The translations under genes and the position numbers were made by a program. 15,324 nt of DNA from Mariprofundaceae bacterium (GTDB lineage: Bacteria > Pseudomonadota > Zetaproteobacteria > Mariprofundales > Mariprofundaceae), in contig JAUZQT010000152.1 of NCBI GenBank assembly GCA_030950825.1, positions 1 to 15,324 on the forward strand, given 5' to 3'. This document shows, one piece after another, positions 6,934-14,483 of the stretch. The number at the start of each line of letters is the position of its first letter. The first letter of the stretch is position 1. The notes beneath the pieces were generated by a model. It had not been told where the DNA came from. It ran no database searches and was given only the letters and a program-made list of their open reading frames with translations.

Positions 6934-7329
6934 AATAGCACCGTTCCGAAATCTTCAACCTCTATATCTTTGACGTTATTCGCACACCTTGGCGATATGT
7001 CACTTTTAACCGTGACGGCGTGACAATTGTTATATACCAACGTTTTTTGATTGCTTTGAAGCGTGACGTCGTCGGTGCTGTCACTCTTTGAAAGGTCTAT
7101 TTTTTGTTGCTGTGTATAGCTTGTCACGCCGTCACTGTCTGAAACACAGTAGCGGGTAAACGCATCAGAAAACACCTCTAAGCTGTAGCCTTTCAACACT
7201 ACACCATCAGGCAAACGCAGCGTGCTTGAATGTATGCCAATCTTCTTTCAATTTTGGCAGACTGCTGGTTTTAGAACAGGGTGCTATAACTGTTCTGTTT
7301 TCTGTTCTGTTTATTCCAACACCTTGATA
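6930..7329 (-). pseudogene. Broken C-terminal tail of a phage/island replication protein
   Basis: Two overlapping frames on the leftward strand together look like the end of one protein. The first (7329-7207) ends in KLKEDWHTFKHAA and then hits a stop. The second (open from 7247, ending 6930) continues with LPDGVVLKGYSLEVFSDAF. Removing one T from the TTT near 7217 would join them as HAALPDGVVLKGY. That motif, followed by a polar linker with repeated VT pairs, resembles the C-terminal tails of primase/helicase-like proteins (DUF3987 or DUF3631 type) on proviruses and P4-like islands. The catalytic part is missing; it would have lain upstream, where the integrase gene now ends only 35 bp away. 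So both a 5' deletion and a frameshift are likely. The family name is inference from memory of the tail pattern. Confidence 0.42.
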
Positions 7330-7364
7330 TTATTCACTGTATTCACTTTTTACTGTTCACTTAT

Positions 7365-7940
7365 TTATGCCGCTTTTTTGTTTATGGGGATCACTTGCGC
7401 CCCTGCCCTTAATCCATCCAAGTAATCCGCCCATTGTTGCATCATCGCCGTGCGTTCTGGCAAGTGGCGTGCATGATTATATGCAGCCTTAATGGCGTTG
7501 CCTTCTTTATGGGCAAGCTGACGTTCAATAACATCAGTATCAAAACCAAGTTCATGCAGCAAGGTGGAGGCTGTACCACGGAAGCCATGTGCGCATTGTT
7601 CTGTTTTGGTATCATAACCAAGCCGTTGTAGTGCATTGTTAATAGTGTTTTCACTCATTGCGCGTGATTGCTTGCGGATATTGGGGAATACATATTTCCC
7701 CGTACCTGTAAGCGCCTGCACCTCTTTCAGTATATCAATGCTTTGCTTACTTAGTGGCACAACATGTACCGCCTTCATTTTCATTTTACTGGCAGGTATG
7801 CGCCATTCAGATTTATCAAAATCAACCTCATGCCATTCTGCCTGCCTTAATTCGCCTGGCCTCACAAATACCAACGGCGATAGCTTCAATGCACATTTCA
7901 CAACAAGCGTCCCCTCAAACCCTTCTATAGCACGCATCAA
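7365..7940 (-). pseudogene. P4-type tyrosine integrase, catalytic half (frameshifted)
   Basis: About 190 residues forming the catalytic domain of a tyrosine site-specific recombinase. Counted from the ATG at 7937, all six active-site positions are visible: R26 in VRPGELR, K53 in KMKMK, H117 and R120 in HGFR, H143 in LAHKEG, and the nucleophile Y153 in AAYNHA. The sequence picks up exactly where the upstream half stops: KEVGH from the first frame and MRAIEGFEG from this one are contiguous in intact P4-type integrases. One base appears lost at the junction. The ATG overlaps the upstream stop (TGATG) and has a purine-rich GAGGTG 8 bases before it, so this half could still be made by reinitiation. 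It ends 35 bp before the broken replication gene. Confidence 0.85.
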
Positions 7941-8590
7941 TGCCCCACCTCTTTTGAATTTTTAAAGCAAGCCCGATGGTTCGGGTTCTTTGACTGTAAG
8001 GCTCCCTTCAATGCTTGAACAGGGTCATAGTCACATGCACCTGTAGCAATCGCATAGCGGAACACCTGACCACATAGCATACGTGCCTTATGCGCCGCCT
8101 CTATCAAGCCCAAGTCTTCAATGCGGCGAAGGCATGCCAGCACGTCAGGGGATTTAATGAGTTTAATTTTAACCGTGCCCAACCAAGGAAGAATATGATT
8201 TTCAAGCCTTCGCGTTGAATCATGCGTGTAAGTGGCTGACCACGCCTTAGATTTTTGCGCTATAAATTCTCTGGCCACACCTTCAAAGGTTATAGCTTGT
8301 GCATCTACAAATGCTTTTCGTTTCTTTATCTGCTTATCTTGGGTGGGGTTGATGTTCTTTGCTAACAAGTCCTTTGCGTCCTGCCTTGCCTTGCGTGCCT
8401 GCTTAAGCGACACATCAGGATAAACCCCTATAGATAAAGTCAGTCTTTTGCCCGAAAAGCGGTAATCCATCCGCCAATACTTACCCGAGGCCTTAACCAA
8501 CAAGTACATGCCGCCGCCATCAGGGAACTTCTTTTGCTTTTTACCAGTGGGAACCTTTGCCCCTTTCACTTTCAAGTCAGATAAAGCCAT
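7937..8590 (-). pseudogene. P4-type tyrosine integrase, N-terminal half (frameshifted)
   Basis: 217 residues. Positions 1-90 are the arm-DNA-binding domain typical of P4-like integrases (DUF4102): LSDLKVKGAK, then FPDGGGMYLLVKASGKYWR, then RLTLSIGVYPDVSLKQARK. Positions about 100-200 are the core-binding SAM-like domain. The frame closes just after KEVGH, where intact relatives continue into the catalytic domain, which is present in the -1 frame. The combined length of about 407 residues equals the usual size of the family, so a single-base loss is the simplest explanation. The gene begins 187 bp from the tRNA-Arg 3' end and reads away from it, the standard position for the integrase of a tRNA-integrated island. 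The intergenic stretch holds four arm-like sites. Confidence 0.87.
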
Positions 8591-8604
8591 ATTACACCGC
8601 CTTG

Positions 8605-8679
8605 TGACGGTACTTTTTTATTGCAAATGCCTTCATGCGTAAAAGTACCGTCATAAATACCGTCAATTTGTCGGTACTT
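8605..8679. repeat. Cluster of arm-type integrase sites
   Basis: Four copies of an 11-mer related to AAGTACCGTCA: reverse at 8605-8615 (exact), forward at 8643-8653 (exact), forward at 8655-8665 (one change) and reverse at 8669-8679 (one change). They lie directly upstream of the integrase gene, so binding could also repress its promoter. One exact copy occurs at the other end of the element (6622-6632). Confidence 0.65.
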
Positions 8680-8718
8680 ATGCGGACAGTATAGGACTAC
8701 AACAAACAACAAAGCAAT

Positions 8719-8750
8719 AAAAAAGCCTGCAACCACTAGGGCTACAGGCT
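8719..8750 (-). terminator. Rho-independent terminator after tRNA-Arg
   Basis: On the leftward strand AGCCTG and CAGGCT bound an 11-bp-deep stem with two mismatches and a 5-nt loop, followed at once by TTTTTT. It stands 28 bp past the CCA end of the tRNA gene. It also insulates the integrase gene from the strong tRNA promoter. Since it lies inside the proposed att boundary, it came with the element. Confidence 0.78.
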
Positions 8751-8777
8751 CTTAACGAACTTCATTGAACTGCTATT

Positions 8778-8792
8778 TGGTGCCCTCGAGTG
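8778..8792. other. Proximal attachment site in the tRNA 3' end
   Basis: TGGTGCCCTCGAGTG covers the CCA end, the 3' acceptor strand and the beginning of the T-stem of tRNA-Arg. It is the counterpart of the degenerate copy at 6549-6562. Insertion at a tRNA 3' end that restores the tRNA is the usual behaviour of P4-type integrases. Confidence 0.6.
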
Positions 8793-8854
8793 GAGTCGAA
8801 CCACTGGCCTACCCCTTAGGAGGGGGTCGCTCTATCCATCTGAGCTACGAAGGC
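8778..8854 (-). tRNA. tRNA-Arg (anticodon CCU)
   Basis: A full 77-nt cloverleaf with encoded CCA. The acceptor stem is GCCTTCG paired with CGAGGGC (one G-U), the D-stem is GCTC/GAGC, the anticodon stem is ACCCC/GGGGT with loop CTCCTAA giving anticodon CCU (reads AGG), the variable loop is AGGCC and the T-arm is AGTGG-TTCGACT-CCACT. It is a common integration target for islands, and here it carries one. Confidence 0.97.
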
Positions 8855-8879
8855 ATACACGCATTACTCATGCTTTTTC

Positions 8880-8907
8880 ATTATAAAACACTATGGGCAA
8901 CTTTCAG
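8880..8907 (-). promoter_or_regulatory. Promoter of tRNA-Arg
   Basis: A perfect TATAAT (8885-8880 on the leftward strand) with CTGAAA 16 bp upstream (4 of 6 matches to TTGACA). The start would fall near 8873, about 19 bases before the mature tRNA 5' end. Confidence 0.65.
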
Positions 8908-8986
8908 CTACATCCTGTTTTTAGATATGCTGAACCCACAAGGCGACAGCCTCCTAGCTTGAATAAAAAAGATATTGCAAGCTACA

Positions 8987-10048
8987 TTACCTTACTGATC
9001 CAGCTCGCTCAGCAATAATAATCAACACGCTCTGTACAAGTGCAGCCATCGGTATAGCAATAAACACACCCAAAATACCCCACAAGCTACCAAAAAATAA
9101 AACTGCAACAATAATAGCAATAGGGTGCAAATTCACCACCTCAGAAAACAACCATGGAATAACAATATTGGCATCAATCAACTGAATCACAGCATAGGCA
9201 AGCACTGCATAGAGTGTCATGTCGGCAGTTCCCCATTGAAAAAAGGATAACAGCAATACTGGCAATGCCACAACAGCTGCCCCTACAAAAGGAATCCATA
9301 CAGAAATTCCCGTCAAAACACCAAGCAACAAGCCATATTCATGCCCCATCATCCAATAGGTGAGCCACATAACAAAACCAACCATAAATGATTCCCAAAA
9401 ACGGCCGCGAATATAATTACCTATCTGCATATCCAATTCACGCCACACACGCGCCAGTAATGAGCGTTCACGTGGCAAGAAAGTTTTTCCCCATTGAAGA
9501 ATGTTTTCTTTATCTTTTAGCAAAAAGAACACCAAAACTGGCACCAACACCGCATACACCAACAAGGCAATAAGCCCTGGAATGGATGACAACGACATTG
9601 AAACGGCAGCGCCCCCCCACTCCTGAATCTTTTCAGAGAAGCCTGTAATCACTTGCTGGAAGTGTTCGGGATTTAACCAAGCAGCGTAACTGGTCTGAAT
9701 ATCATGAAAGAATGTACGTAGCGACGTGATGTATTGAGGCACGTGTTGCACCAAACGTGCTACCTGATCGGTTAATAGGGGCAATATAGCAAGCATCGCA
9801 AACAACACCATGAGCAACGCCCCTACACATACCAAAATAACCGATAATAAACGTGGTACTTTGCAATGGGTCAATAGCTGTACGATACCATCCAAAACAT
9901 ATGCCAGTGCAATAGCAAACAATACAGGTGCCAATACATCACCCAAAACCCATACCAAGGTGAAAATTACAATCAGAGAGGCCAGCAGCATCATCAATTG
10001 TGTATCTGCCATGCGCTGGCTAAGCCAGTCGCTGACCTTACGCACCAT
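8987..10048 (-). CDS. AI-2E/PerM family membrane protein (putative transporter)
   Basis: 353 residues from the chosen start, with about seven to eight membrane helices in the PerM/YdiK/TqsA arrangement. Two N-terminal helices come first, then a third near residues 70-90, a soluble amphipathic stretch near 100-165, and a C-terminal bundle that ends in the family-typical segment running from VIQLIDANIV to LWGILGVFIAIP. Members export autoinducer-2 (TqsA), move Na+/H+ or have unknown substrates, so no substrate can be assigned. I chose the ATG at 10048 because AAGGA lies 8 bases before it and family members begin near here; an in-frame ATG at 10105 would add 19 residues lying inside the preceding gene. 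The start lies within the end of the DUF4149 gene (11-base overlap), making this the last gene of the carB operon. Confidence 0.85.
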   Translation of the reverse strand: MVRKVSDWLSQRMADTQLMMLLASLIVIFTLVWVLGDVLAPVLFAIALAYVLDGIVQLLTHCKVPRLLSVILVCVGALLMVLFAMLAILPLLTDQVARLVQHVPQYITSLRTFFHDIQTSYAAWLNPEHFQQVITGFSEKIQEWGGAAVSMSLSSIPGLIALLVYAVLVPVLVFFLLKDKENILQWGKTFLPRERSLLARVWRELDMQIGNYIRGRFWESFMVGFVMWLTYWMMGHEYGLLLGVLTGISVWIPFVGAAVVALPVLLLSFFQWGTADMTLYAVLAYAVIQLIDANIVIPWLFSEVVNLHPIAIIVAVLFFGSLWGILGVFIAIPMAALVQSVLIIIAERAGSVR

Positions 10049-10577
10049 GCGTTTTATCCTTATCCCCAGCGCATGATGCTCCGCCCAAAACGCCACCAAA
10101 AGCAACCAGCAGCGCCGACATTAGCGAAGCCAACAAATGAAACACCGCACTAATACCATGATAAATGCCAAAACTCACACGTTGCGGATCATCTTTATCC
10201 AACAGATCTATCGCCCCTGCACTATCTTTCAAGGCTTGCATCAGCGGTGATACCGCAAACTCATTCACAGAAACCAATAAAACGGTCAGCAGCAATAATG
10301 CCCAATTCAAGTACCCAACCGTACAAGAGCGCACCCAAAACGATGCGACTGCCGCAGCTAAAAACAACACACCAATGTTCGCCATATGAAAAATATGACC
10401 TGCAAGCATTCCAGCTTGTGCTGAACTATCTGCCTGAGCAAACAGTATAGGCGCTACGATATAAGCTGGCACCAGCAATAAACCAAGTATCATTGCCACA
10501 CAAAGTCGAATGGCTCCCATACGAATGCAATGAACAGAAATAGGTTTTACCGAAGTGGACACGAGAGAAATGGGCAT
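10038..10577 (-). CDS. DUF4149 integral membrane protein
   Basis: 179 residues with four hydrophobic helices at about 22-47, 60-82, 88-110 and 138-165. The pattern VAPILF, then AGMLAGHIF, and the late FGIYHGISAVFHLLASL match what I know of DUF4149, a small inner-membrane family of unknown function. There are no catalytic motifs. The start codon shares a base with the greA stop (TAATG), so translation is probably coupled to GreA. The next gene starts inside its last codons. Position in an operon with a membrane transporter suggests an accessory envelope role, but that is inference only. Confidence 0.75.
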   Translation of the reverse strand: MPISLVSTSVKPISVHCIRMGAIRLCVAMILGLLLVPAYIVAPILFAQADSSAQAGMLAGHIFHMANIGVLFLAAAVASFWVRSCTVGYLNWALLLLTVLLVSVNEFAVSPLMQALKDSAGAIDLLDKDDPQRVSFGIYHGISAVFHLLASLMSALLVAFGGVLGGASCAGDKDKTHGA

Positions 10578-11053
10578 TATGAGTAAGAAACAGCCACTAT
10601 TTCATATTCGCGCTCACCACCAGGCGCACGCACCAAGGCTTCATCCCCTTCTTCCTTGCCAATCAGTGCTCTGGCTATGGGAGAGGTAATTGAAATTTTA
10701 CCTTGTGAAAGGTCTGCTTCATCTTCACCAACAATTTGATAAGTTACCTTTTTTTCAGTGTCCGCATCAATCAATATCACCTTCGCACCAAAGACAATTT
10801 TGTCTGTATCCATGGTTGATGGGTCAATGATCTGAGCTCTGCCCAACTTGTCGCCCAACATATTAATGCGGGCTTCATTCATACCCTGCTCTTCTTTGGC
10901 TGCATGATATTCGGCATTTTCAGACAAATCACCATGCGCCCGTGCTTCTTCAATAGCCGCAATAATCTGATGTTTTTTGACACCTTTAATATAAGTCAAT
11001 TCTTCGCGTAATTTATCCGCGCCTTCTTTAGTCATTGGAACCCGTTCCATCAT
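10577..11053 (-). CDS. greA: Transcription elongation factor GreA
   Basis: 158 residues, the normal GreA length. The N-terminal coiled coil (about 1-76) enters the RNA polymerase secondary channel; its tip carries D42 and E45 in ARAHGDLSENAEYHAAKE, the acidic residues that place the second Mg2+ for cleavage of backtracked RNA. The C-terminal globular domain includes ISITSPIARALIGKEEGDE at about 124-142. The PMTKEGADKLREEL start is typical of the family. The first ATG shares one base with the carB stop (TAATG), and a second ATG follows at once; AAAGGTGAGG just upstream supplies a Shine-Dalgarno sequence. carB-greA adjacency is known from Pseudomonas, where carA precedes carB. Confidence 0.96.
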   Translation of the reverse strand: MMERVPMTKEGADKLREELTYIKGVKKHQIIAAIEEARAHGDLSENAEYHAAKEEQGMNEARINMLGDKLGRAQIIDPSTMDTDKIVFGAKVILIDADTEKKVTYQIVGEDEADLSQGKISITSPIARALIGKEEGDEALVRAPGGEREYEIVAVSYS

Positions 11054-14000
11054 TATGCCTCACCTTTATGGTATTCTTGGATGCTTTTCACTTGTGTCAC
11101 ATCATCATTGCTCAACATGGATTGCACTGCCGCCAGTCCGCCTGCCATGGTCGTAAAATAAACAATGCCACGATCCAGCGCTGCCTGACGGATTGTTTTC
11201 GAATCCGCGATTGAGCGCTCACCTTCTGTTGTATTGACAATAAAATTAATGTCATTGGATAATAATTTATCCACAATATGAGGGCGAACCCCATCAATGA
11301 CCTTGGCAACCCTTGTACAAGGTACATCTGCTTCTACCAAAATTTTACTTGTACCTTCAGTGGTCATCACTTCAAAACCAGTTTCCTCCAACATTTTGGA
11401 CAGCTCCGCCACGCGATTTTTATCGGCATCCCGCACCGAAATAAAGGCTTTCCCTGAACTTGGCAAAGCAGAGCCAGCACCCAACTGCGCTTTGGCAAAG
11501 GCGGCAGGGAATTCAGTCGCAATCCCCATGACTTCACCTGTTGATTTCATTTCAGGCGAAAGCAAGGGGTCCACACCACGGAATTTCACAAATGGAAACA
11601 CCGCCTCTTTAACGGCACGGAATGTTGTTGGTTGTTTCACTTCATACAGGCCCAAATCATCCAAGCTCTGACCCGACATAATGCGAGCTGCCATTTTGGC
11701 CAGCGGTACACCTGTCGCCTTGGAAACAAAGGGAACTGTCCGCGATGCGCGAGGGTTTACTTCAAGCACGTACAAGGTCTCTCCTTGCAATGCAAATTGA
11801 ATATTCATCAAACCGCGCACATTCAACGCCATGCCCAAGGCCTTGGTCTGCCGTGTTACTTCTTCAATAGTGGCATCTGAAATCGAATGTGGTGGCAAAC
11901 AACAAGCTGAATCGCCCGAATGCACACCAGCTTCTTCAATATGCTCCATAATACCGCCAATCACCACGCGCTTGCCATCACACAAGGCATCCACATCAAG
12001 CTCAATCGCTTGATTCAAGAAGCGATCCAGCAAAACTGGGTGATCGGGAGAAGCTTGAACAGCCTCATTCATATAGCGCAATAAACCTTTTTCATCATGT
12101 ACAATCTGCATGGCGCGTCCGCCCAATACATAGGAGGGGCGCACTACCACGGGATACCCGACATCTTGCGCAACAGCGATGGCTTCATCGGTTGAACGGG
12201 CTGTACCATTTTCTGGCTGTAATAATCTCAAATCATGCAACAACTGCTGAAACCGCTCACGATCTTCTGCCAAATCAATCATACTTGGGCTGGTTCCAAT
12301 AACTGGAACACCAGCTGCCTGCAATGATTCAGCCAGTTTCAATGGTGTTTGGCCACCGAACTGCACAATCACACCCGTTGGTTTCTCAATGTCCACAATC
12401 GCCATCACATCTTCAAAGGTCAACGGCTCAAAATACAGGCGGTCAGAGGTATCATAATCAGTGGATACCGTTTCAGGATTACAGTTGACCATAATCGTTT
12501 CAAAGCCATCTTCAGAAAGCGCAAAGGCTGCATGTACACAGCAGTAATCAAATTCAATACCTTGCCCGATACGGTTCGGACCACCACCCAAGACCATGAT
12601 TTTCTTTTTATTCGTTGACAAAGCTTCGCACTCTTCTTCATACGTTGAATACAAATACGGTGTTTTTGCTTCAAATTCGGCAGCGCAGGTGTCCACACGC
12701 TTAAACACAGGCTTAATGCCCGCAACAGAGCGTGCTTCACGAACCGCATGTTCATCCGTACCCAGCAACATCGCCAAACGCTGATCCGACAGACCTTCTC
12801 GCTTGGCCTTTTTCCAATCTACTGACGTTAAATCCGCAATATCTCGCCCAGACAATGATTGCTCAAGCGCAATCACGGCAGCCAACTCTCGTACAAACCA
12901 TGGGTCAACCTTGCTTACATCAACAACTTTTTCTTCCGACCAAGCAGCGCGCAATGCTTCACCCATCCACCACAAACGATCTGCACCTGGCACAGCCAGT
13001 TTTTCCTGTAAGAAGATCGTTTCATCCACATCAGCAGGTACAGATTTATCAAAACCACATGAATCCACTTCCAAACCACGCATGGCTTTGCCAAGAGATT
13101 CGGTAAAGGTGCGTCCGATAGCCATCACTTCACCCACAGACTTCATCTGTGTGGTCAAACGAGTATCAGCACCTTGAAATTTTTCAAAGGCAAAACGTGG
13201 CAGTTTGGTCACCACATAATCAATCGTCGGTTCAAAAGCCGCGAAGGTTTCACCCGTAATATCATTGCGAATTTCATCCAGCGTATAACCCACTGCCAGT
13301 TTTGCTGCAATCTTAGCAATAGGGAAGCCTGTTGCTTTGGATGCCAAAGCAGAAGAGCGCGATACGCGCGGATTCATTTCAATTACAATCAAGCGACCAT
13401 CTTCAGGGTTCACCGCAAACTGAACGTTTGAACCACCTGTTTCCACGCCGATCTCGCGAAGAATAGCAATCGAAGCATCACGCATACGTTGATACTCTTT
13501 GTCGGTTAAGGTTTGTGCAGGCGCAATGGTGATTGAATCGCCAGTATGCACGCCCATGGCATCGAAATTTTCGATGGAGCAAATAATCACGCAATTATCC
13601 GCATGATCACGCATCACTTCCATCTCATACTCTTTCCAGCCAATAATCGATTCTTCTACAAGGATTTCATCCGTTGGTGAGGCATCTAGGCCGGAATGGG
13701 CAATCTGTTCAAACTCTTCGGGATTATAAGCAATACCACCACCGGAGCCACCCAAAGTGAACGATGGGCGAATAATAATAGGATAGCCAATTTCATTAGC
13801 TAGCTCGTGCGCTTCTTGAATAGTGTGAGCAAAGCCACCCCGTGCCATTTCTAAACCGAGATCATCCATCGCCCTTTTAAAGCGCTCGCGATCCTCAGCC
13901 TTATCAATGGCATCGGGTTGCGCACCAATGAGCTGCACATTAAATTGATCTAGAATACCTTCTTTATTCAATGAAAGTGCACAGTTCAGGGCCGTTTGAC

Positions 14001-14274
14001 CACCCATGGTCGGCAAAATTGCATCTGGACGCTCTTTTTCAATGATTTTAGCAACGACTTCCCAAGTCACTGGCTCGATATAAGTCGCATCAGCAAATTC
14101 AGGGTCAGTCATAATGGTGGCTGGGTTAGAGTTAACAAGAATCACTCTAAAGCCTTCTTCCTTCAGGGCTTTGCAAGCCTGAACTCCGGAATAATCAAAC
14201 TCGCAAGCTTGACCAATCACAATAGGTCCGGCTCCCAAGATCATAATCGATTGAATATCAGTACGACGTGGCAT
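11053..14274 (-). CDS. carB: Carbamoyl-phosphate synthase large chain
   Basis: 1073 residues from the chosen start, the same length as the Escherichia coli protein. CarB makes carbamoyl phosphate from bicarbonate, two ATP and ammonia delivered through the tunnel from the CarA glutaminase, feeding pyrimidine and arginine synthesis. Both internally duplicated ATP-grasp halves are clear: the first opens with MILGAGPIVIGQACEFDYSG, the second with MVLGGGPNRIGQGIEFDYCC at about 555-575. Each has its own NPRxSR segment (EMNPRVSRSSAL and EVNPRASRTVPF). The last 140 residues are the MGS-like allosteric domain (NFIVNTTEGERSIADS) that binds UMP and ornithine in E. coli. I chose the ATG at 14274 because MPRRTDIQSI matches family N-termini and CAGGAG lies upstream; an ATG 19 codons earlier is unlikely. 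carA is not adjacent. Confidence 0.97.
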   Translation of the reverse strand: MPRRTDIQSIMILGAGPIVIGQACEFDYSGVQACKALKEEGFRVILVNSNPATIMTDPEFADATYIEPVTWEVVAKIIEKERPDAILPTMGGQTALNCALSLNKEGILDQFNVQLIGAQPDAIDKAEDRERFKRAMDDLGLEMARGGFAHTIQEAHELANEIGYPIIIRPSFTLGGSGGGIAYNPEEFEQIAHSGLDASPTDEILVEESIIGWKEYEMEVMRDHADNCVIICSIENFDAMGVHTGDSITIAPAQTLTDKEYQRMRDASIAILREIGVETGGSNVQFAVNPEDGRLIVIEMNPRVSRSSALASKATGFPIAKIAAKLAVGYTLDEIRNDITGETFAAFEPTIDYVVTKLPRFAFEKFQGADTRLTTQMKSVGEVMAIGRTFTESLGKAMRGLEVDSCGFDKSVPADVDETIFLQEKLAVPGADRLWWMGEALRAAWSEEKVVDVSKVDPWFVRELAAVIALEQSLSGRDIADLTSVDWKKAKREGLSDQRLAMLLGTDEHAVREARSVAGIKPVFKRVDTCAAEFEAKTPYLYSTYEEECEALSTNKKKIMVLGGGPNRIGQGIEFDYCCVHAAFALSEDGFETIMVNCNPETVSTDYDTSDRLYFEPLTFEDVMAIVDIEKPTGVIVQFGGQTPLKLAESLQAAGVPVIGTSPSMIDLAEDRERFQQLLHDLRLLQPENGTARSTDEAIAVAQDVGYPVVVRPSYVLGGRAMQIVHDEKGLLRYMNEAVQASPDHPVLLDRFLNQAIELDVDALCDGKRVVIGGIMEHIEEAGVHSGDSACCLPPHSISDATIEEVTRQTKALGMALNVRGLMNIQFALQGETLYVLEVNPRASRTVPFVSKATGVPLAKMAARIMSGQSLDDLGLYEVKQPTTFRAVKEAVFPFVKFRGVDPLLSPEMKSTGEVMGIATEFPAAFAKAQLGAGSALPSSGKAFISVRDADKNRVAELSKMLEETGFEVMTTEGTSKILVEADVPCTRVAKVIDGVRPHIVDKLLSNDINFIVNTTEGERSIADSKTIRQAALDRGIVYFTTMAGGLAAVQSMLSNDDVTQVKSIQEYHKGEA

Positions 14275-14341
14275 GGAAATAAAGGCTCCTGAAACTGAAT
14301 TTTCGCACATAAAGCTCACAGCTTCTAGCACACACAGAAAA

Positions 14342-14375
14342 CGGGCTTATCAGAAAAAATCATGATACACGCCCG
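14342..14375 (-). promoter_or_regulatory. Leader hairpin upstream of carB
   Basis: CGGGC/GCCCG forms an outer stem and TATCA/TGATA an inner one, followed on the leftward strand by TTTTC. It lies between the predicted carB promoter and the start codon, so it could be an attenuator-like terminator. The T-run is short and I see no leader peptide or known riboswitch. Confidence 0.4.
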
Positions 14376-14418
14376 CCTAAGCGCGAAGCATAACCACAAG
14401 CAGGCCAGCATTAAAGAG

Positions 14419-14446
14419 ATCATATCCCCCTAGCCCAGACTGTCAC
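14419..14446 (-). promoter_or_regulatory. Sigma70-type promoter for carB operon
   Basis: GTGACA (14446-14441, 5 of 6) and TATGAT (14424-14419, 5 of 6) are separated by 16 bp on the leftward strand. Start near 14412 gives a leader of about 138 nt. It lies in the gap after the upstream alanine dehydrogenase gene, so carB-greA and the two membrane genes need not depend on that gene's transcript. Confidence 0.55.
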
Positions 14447-14483
14447 TCATACAAAATGCATAAAATGCTTAGCTTGACTGTAT

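Larger units (their letters stand above)
6549..8777. mobile_element. Decayed integrative element in tRNA-Arg(CCU)
   Basis: The segment is bounded on the right by the 3' end of a tRNA-Arg gene (core at 8778-8792) and on the left by a degenerate copy of that end (6549-6562) in the same orientation. It carries a P4-type integrase gene reading away from the tRNA, a broken replication-gene tail, a small coupled gene, and repeated 11-bp integrase arm-like sites near both ends. That is the normal layout of a tRNA-integrated island, reduced here to about 2.2 kb. The integrase frameshift and the truncated gene suggest the element can no longer move by itself. Before insertion, ubiB and the tRNA gene would have been convergent neighbours about 32 bp apart. 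Confidence 0.7.

Noticed and set aside
7222..7425. Forward frame rich in Phe and Cys
   Set aside because: Composition reflects the antisense of AT-rich, A-rich repeats (GAACAG copies) between the integrase and the broken replication gene; no start signal.
7935..7965. Programmed -1 frameshift in the integrase
   Set aside because: The A-runs here do not make a canonical X-XXY-YYZ slippery site in the zero frame, and slipping at AAAA would replace the conserved KEVGH with residues unlike the family.
8955..8984. Terminator after the AI-2E/PerM gene
   Set aside because: TAGCTTG/CAAGCTA makes a 7-bp stem, but the loop is 16 nt and holds the T-run itself; no T-run follows on the leftward strand.
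14275..14331. Upstream ATG adding 19 residues to CarB
   Set aside because: The extension has no family counterpart, while the ATG at 14274 gives the standard MPxRTDI start and the usual 1073 residues.
14458..14468. Terminator after alanine dehydrogenase
   Set aside because: The GCAT-AAA-ATGC stem is only 4 bp and AT-rich, too weak to call.
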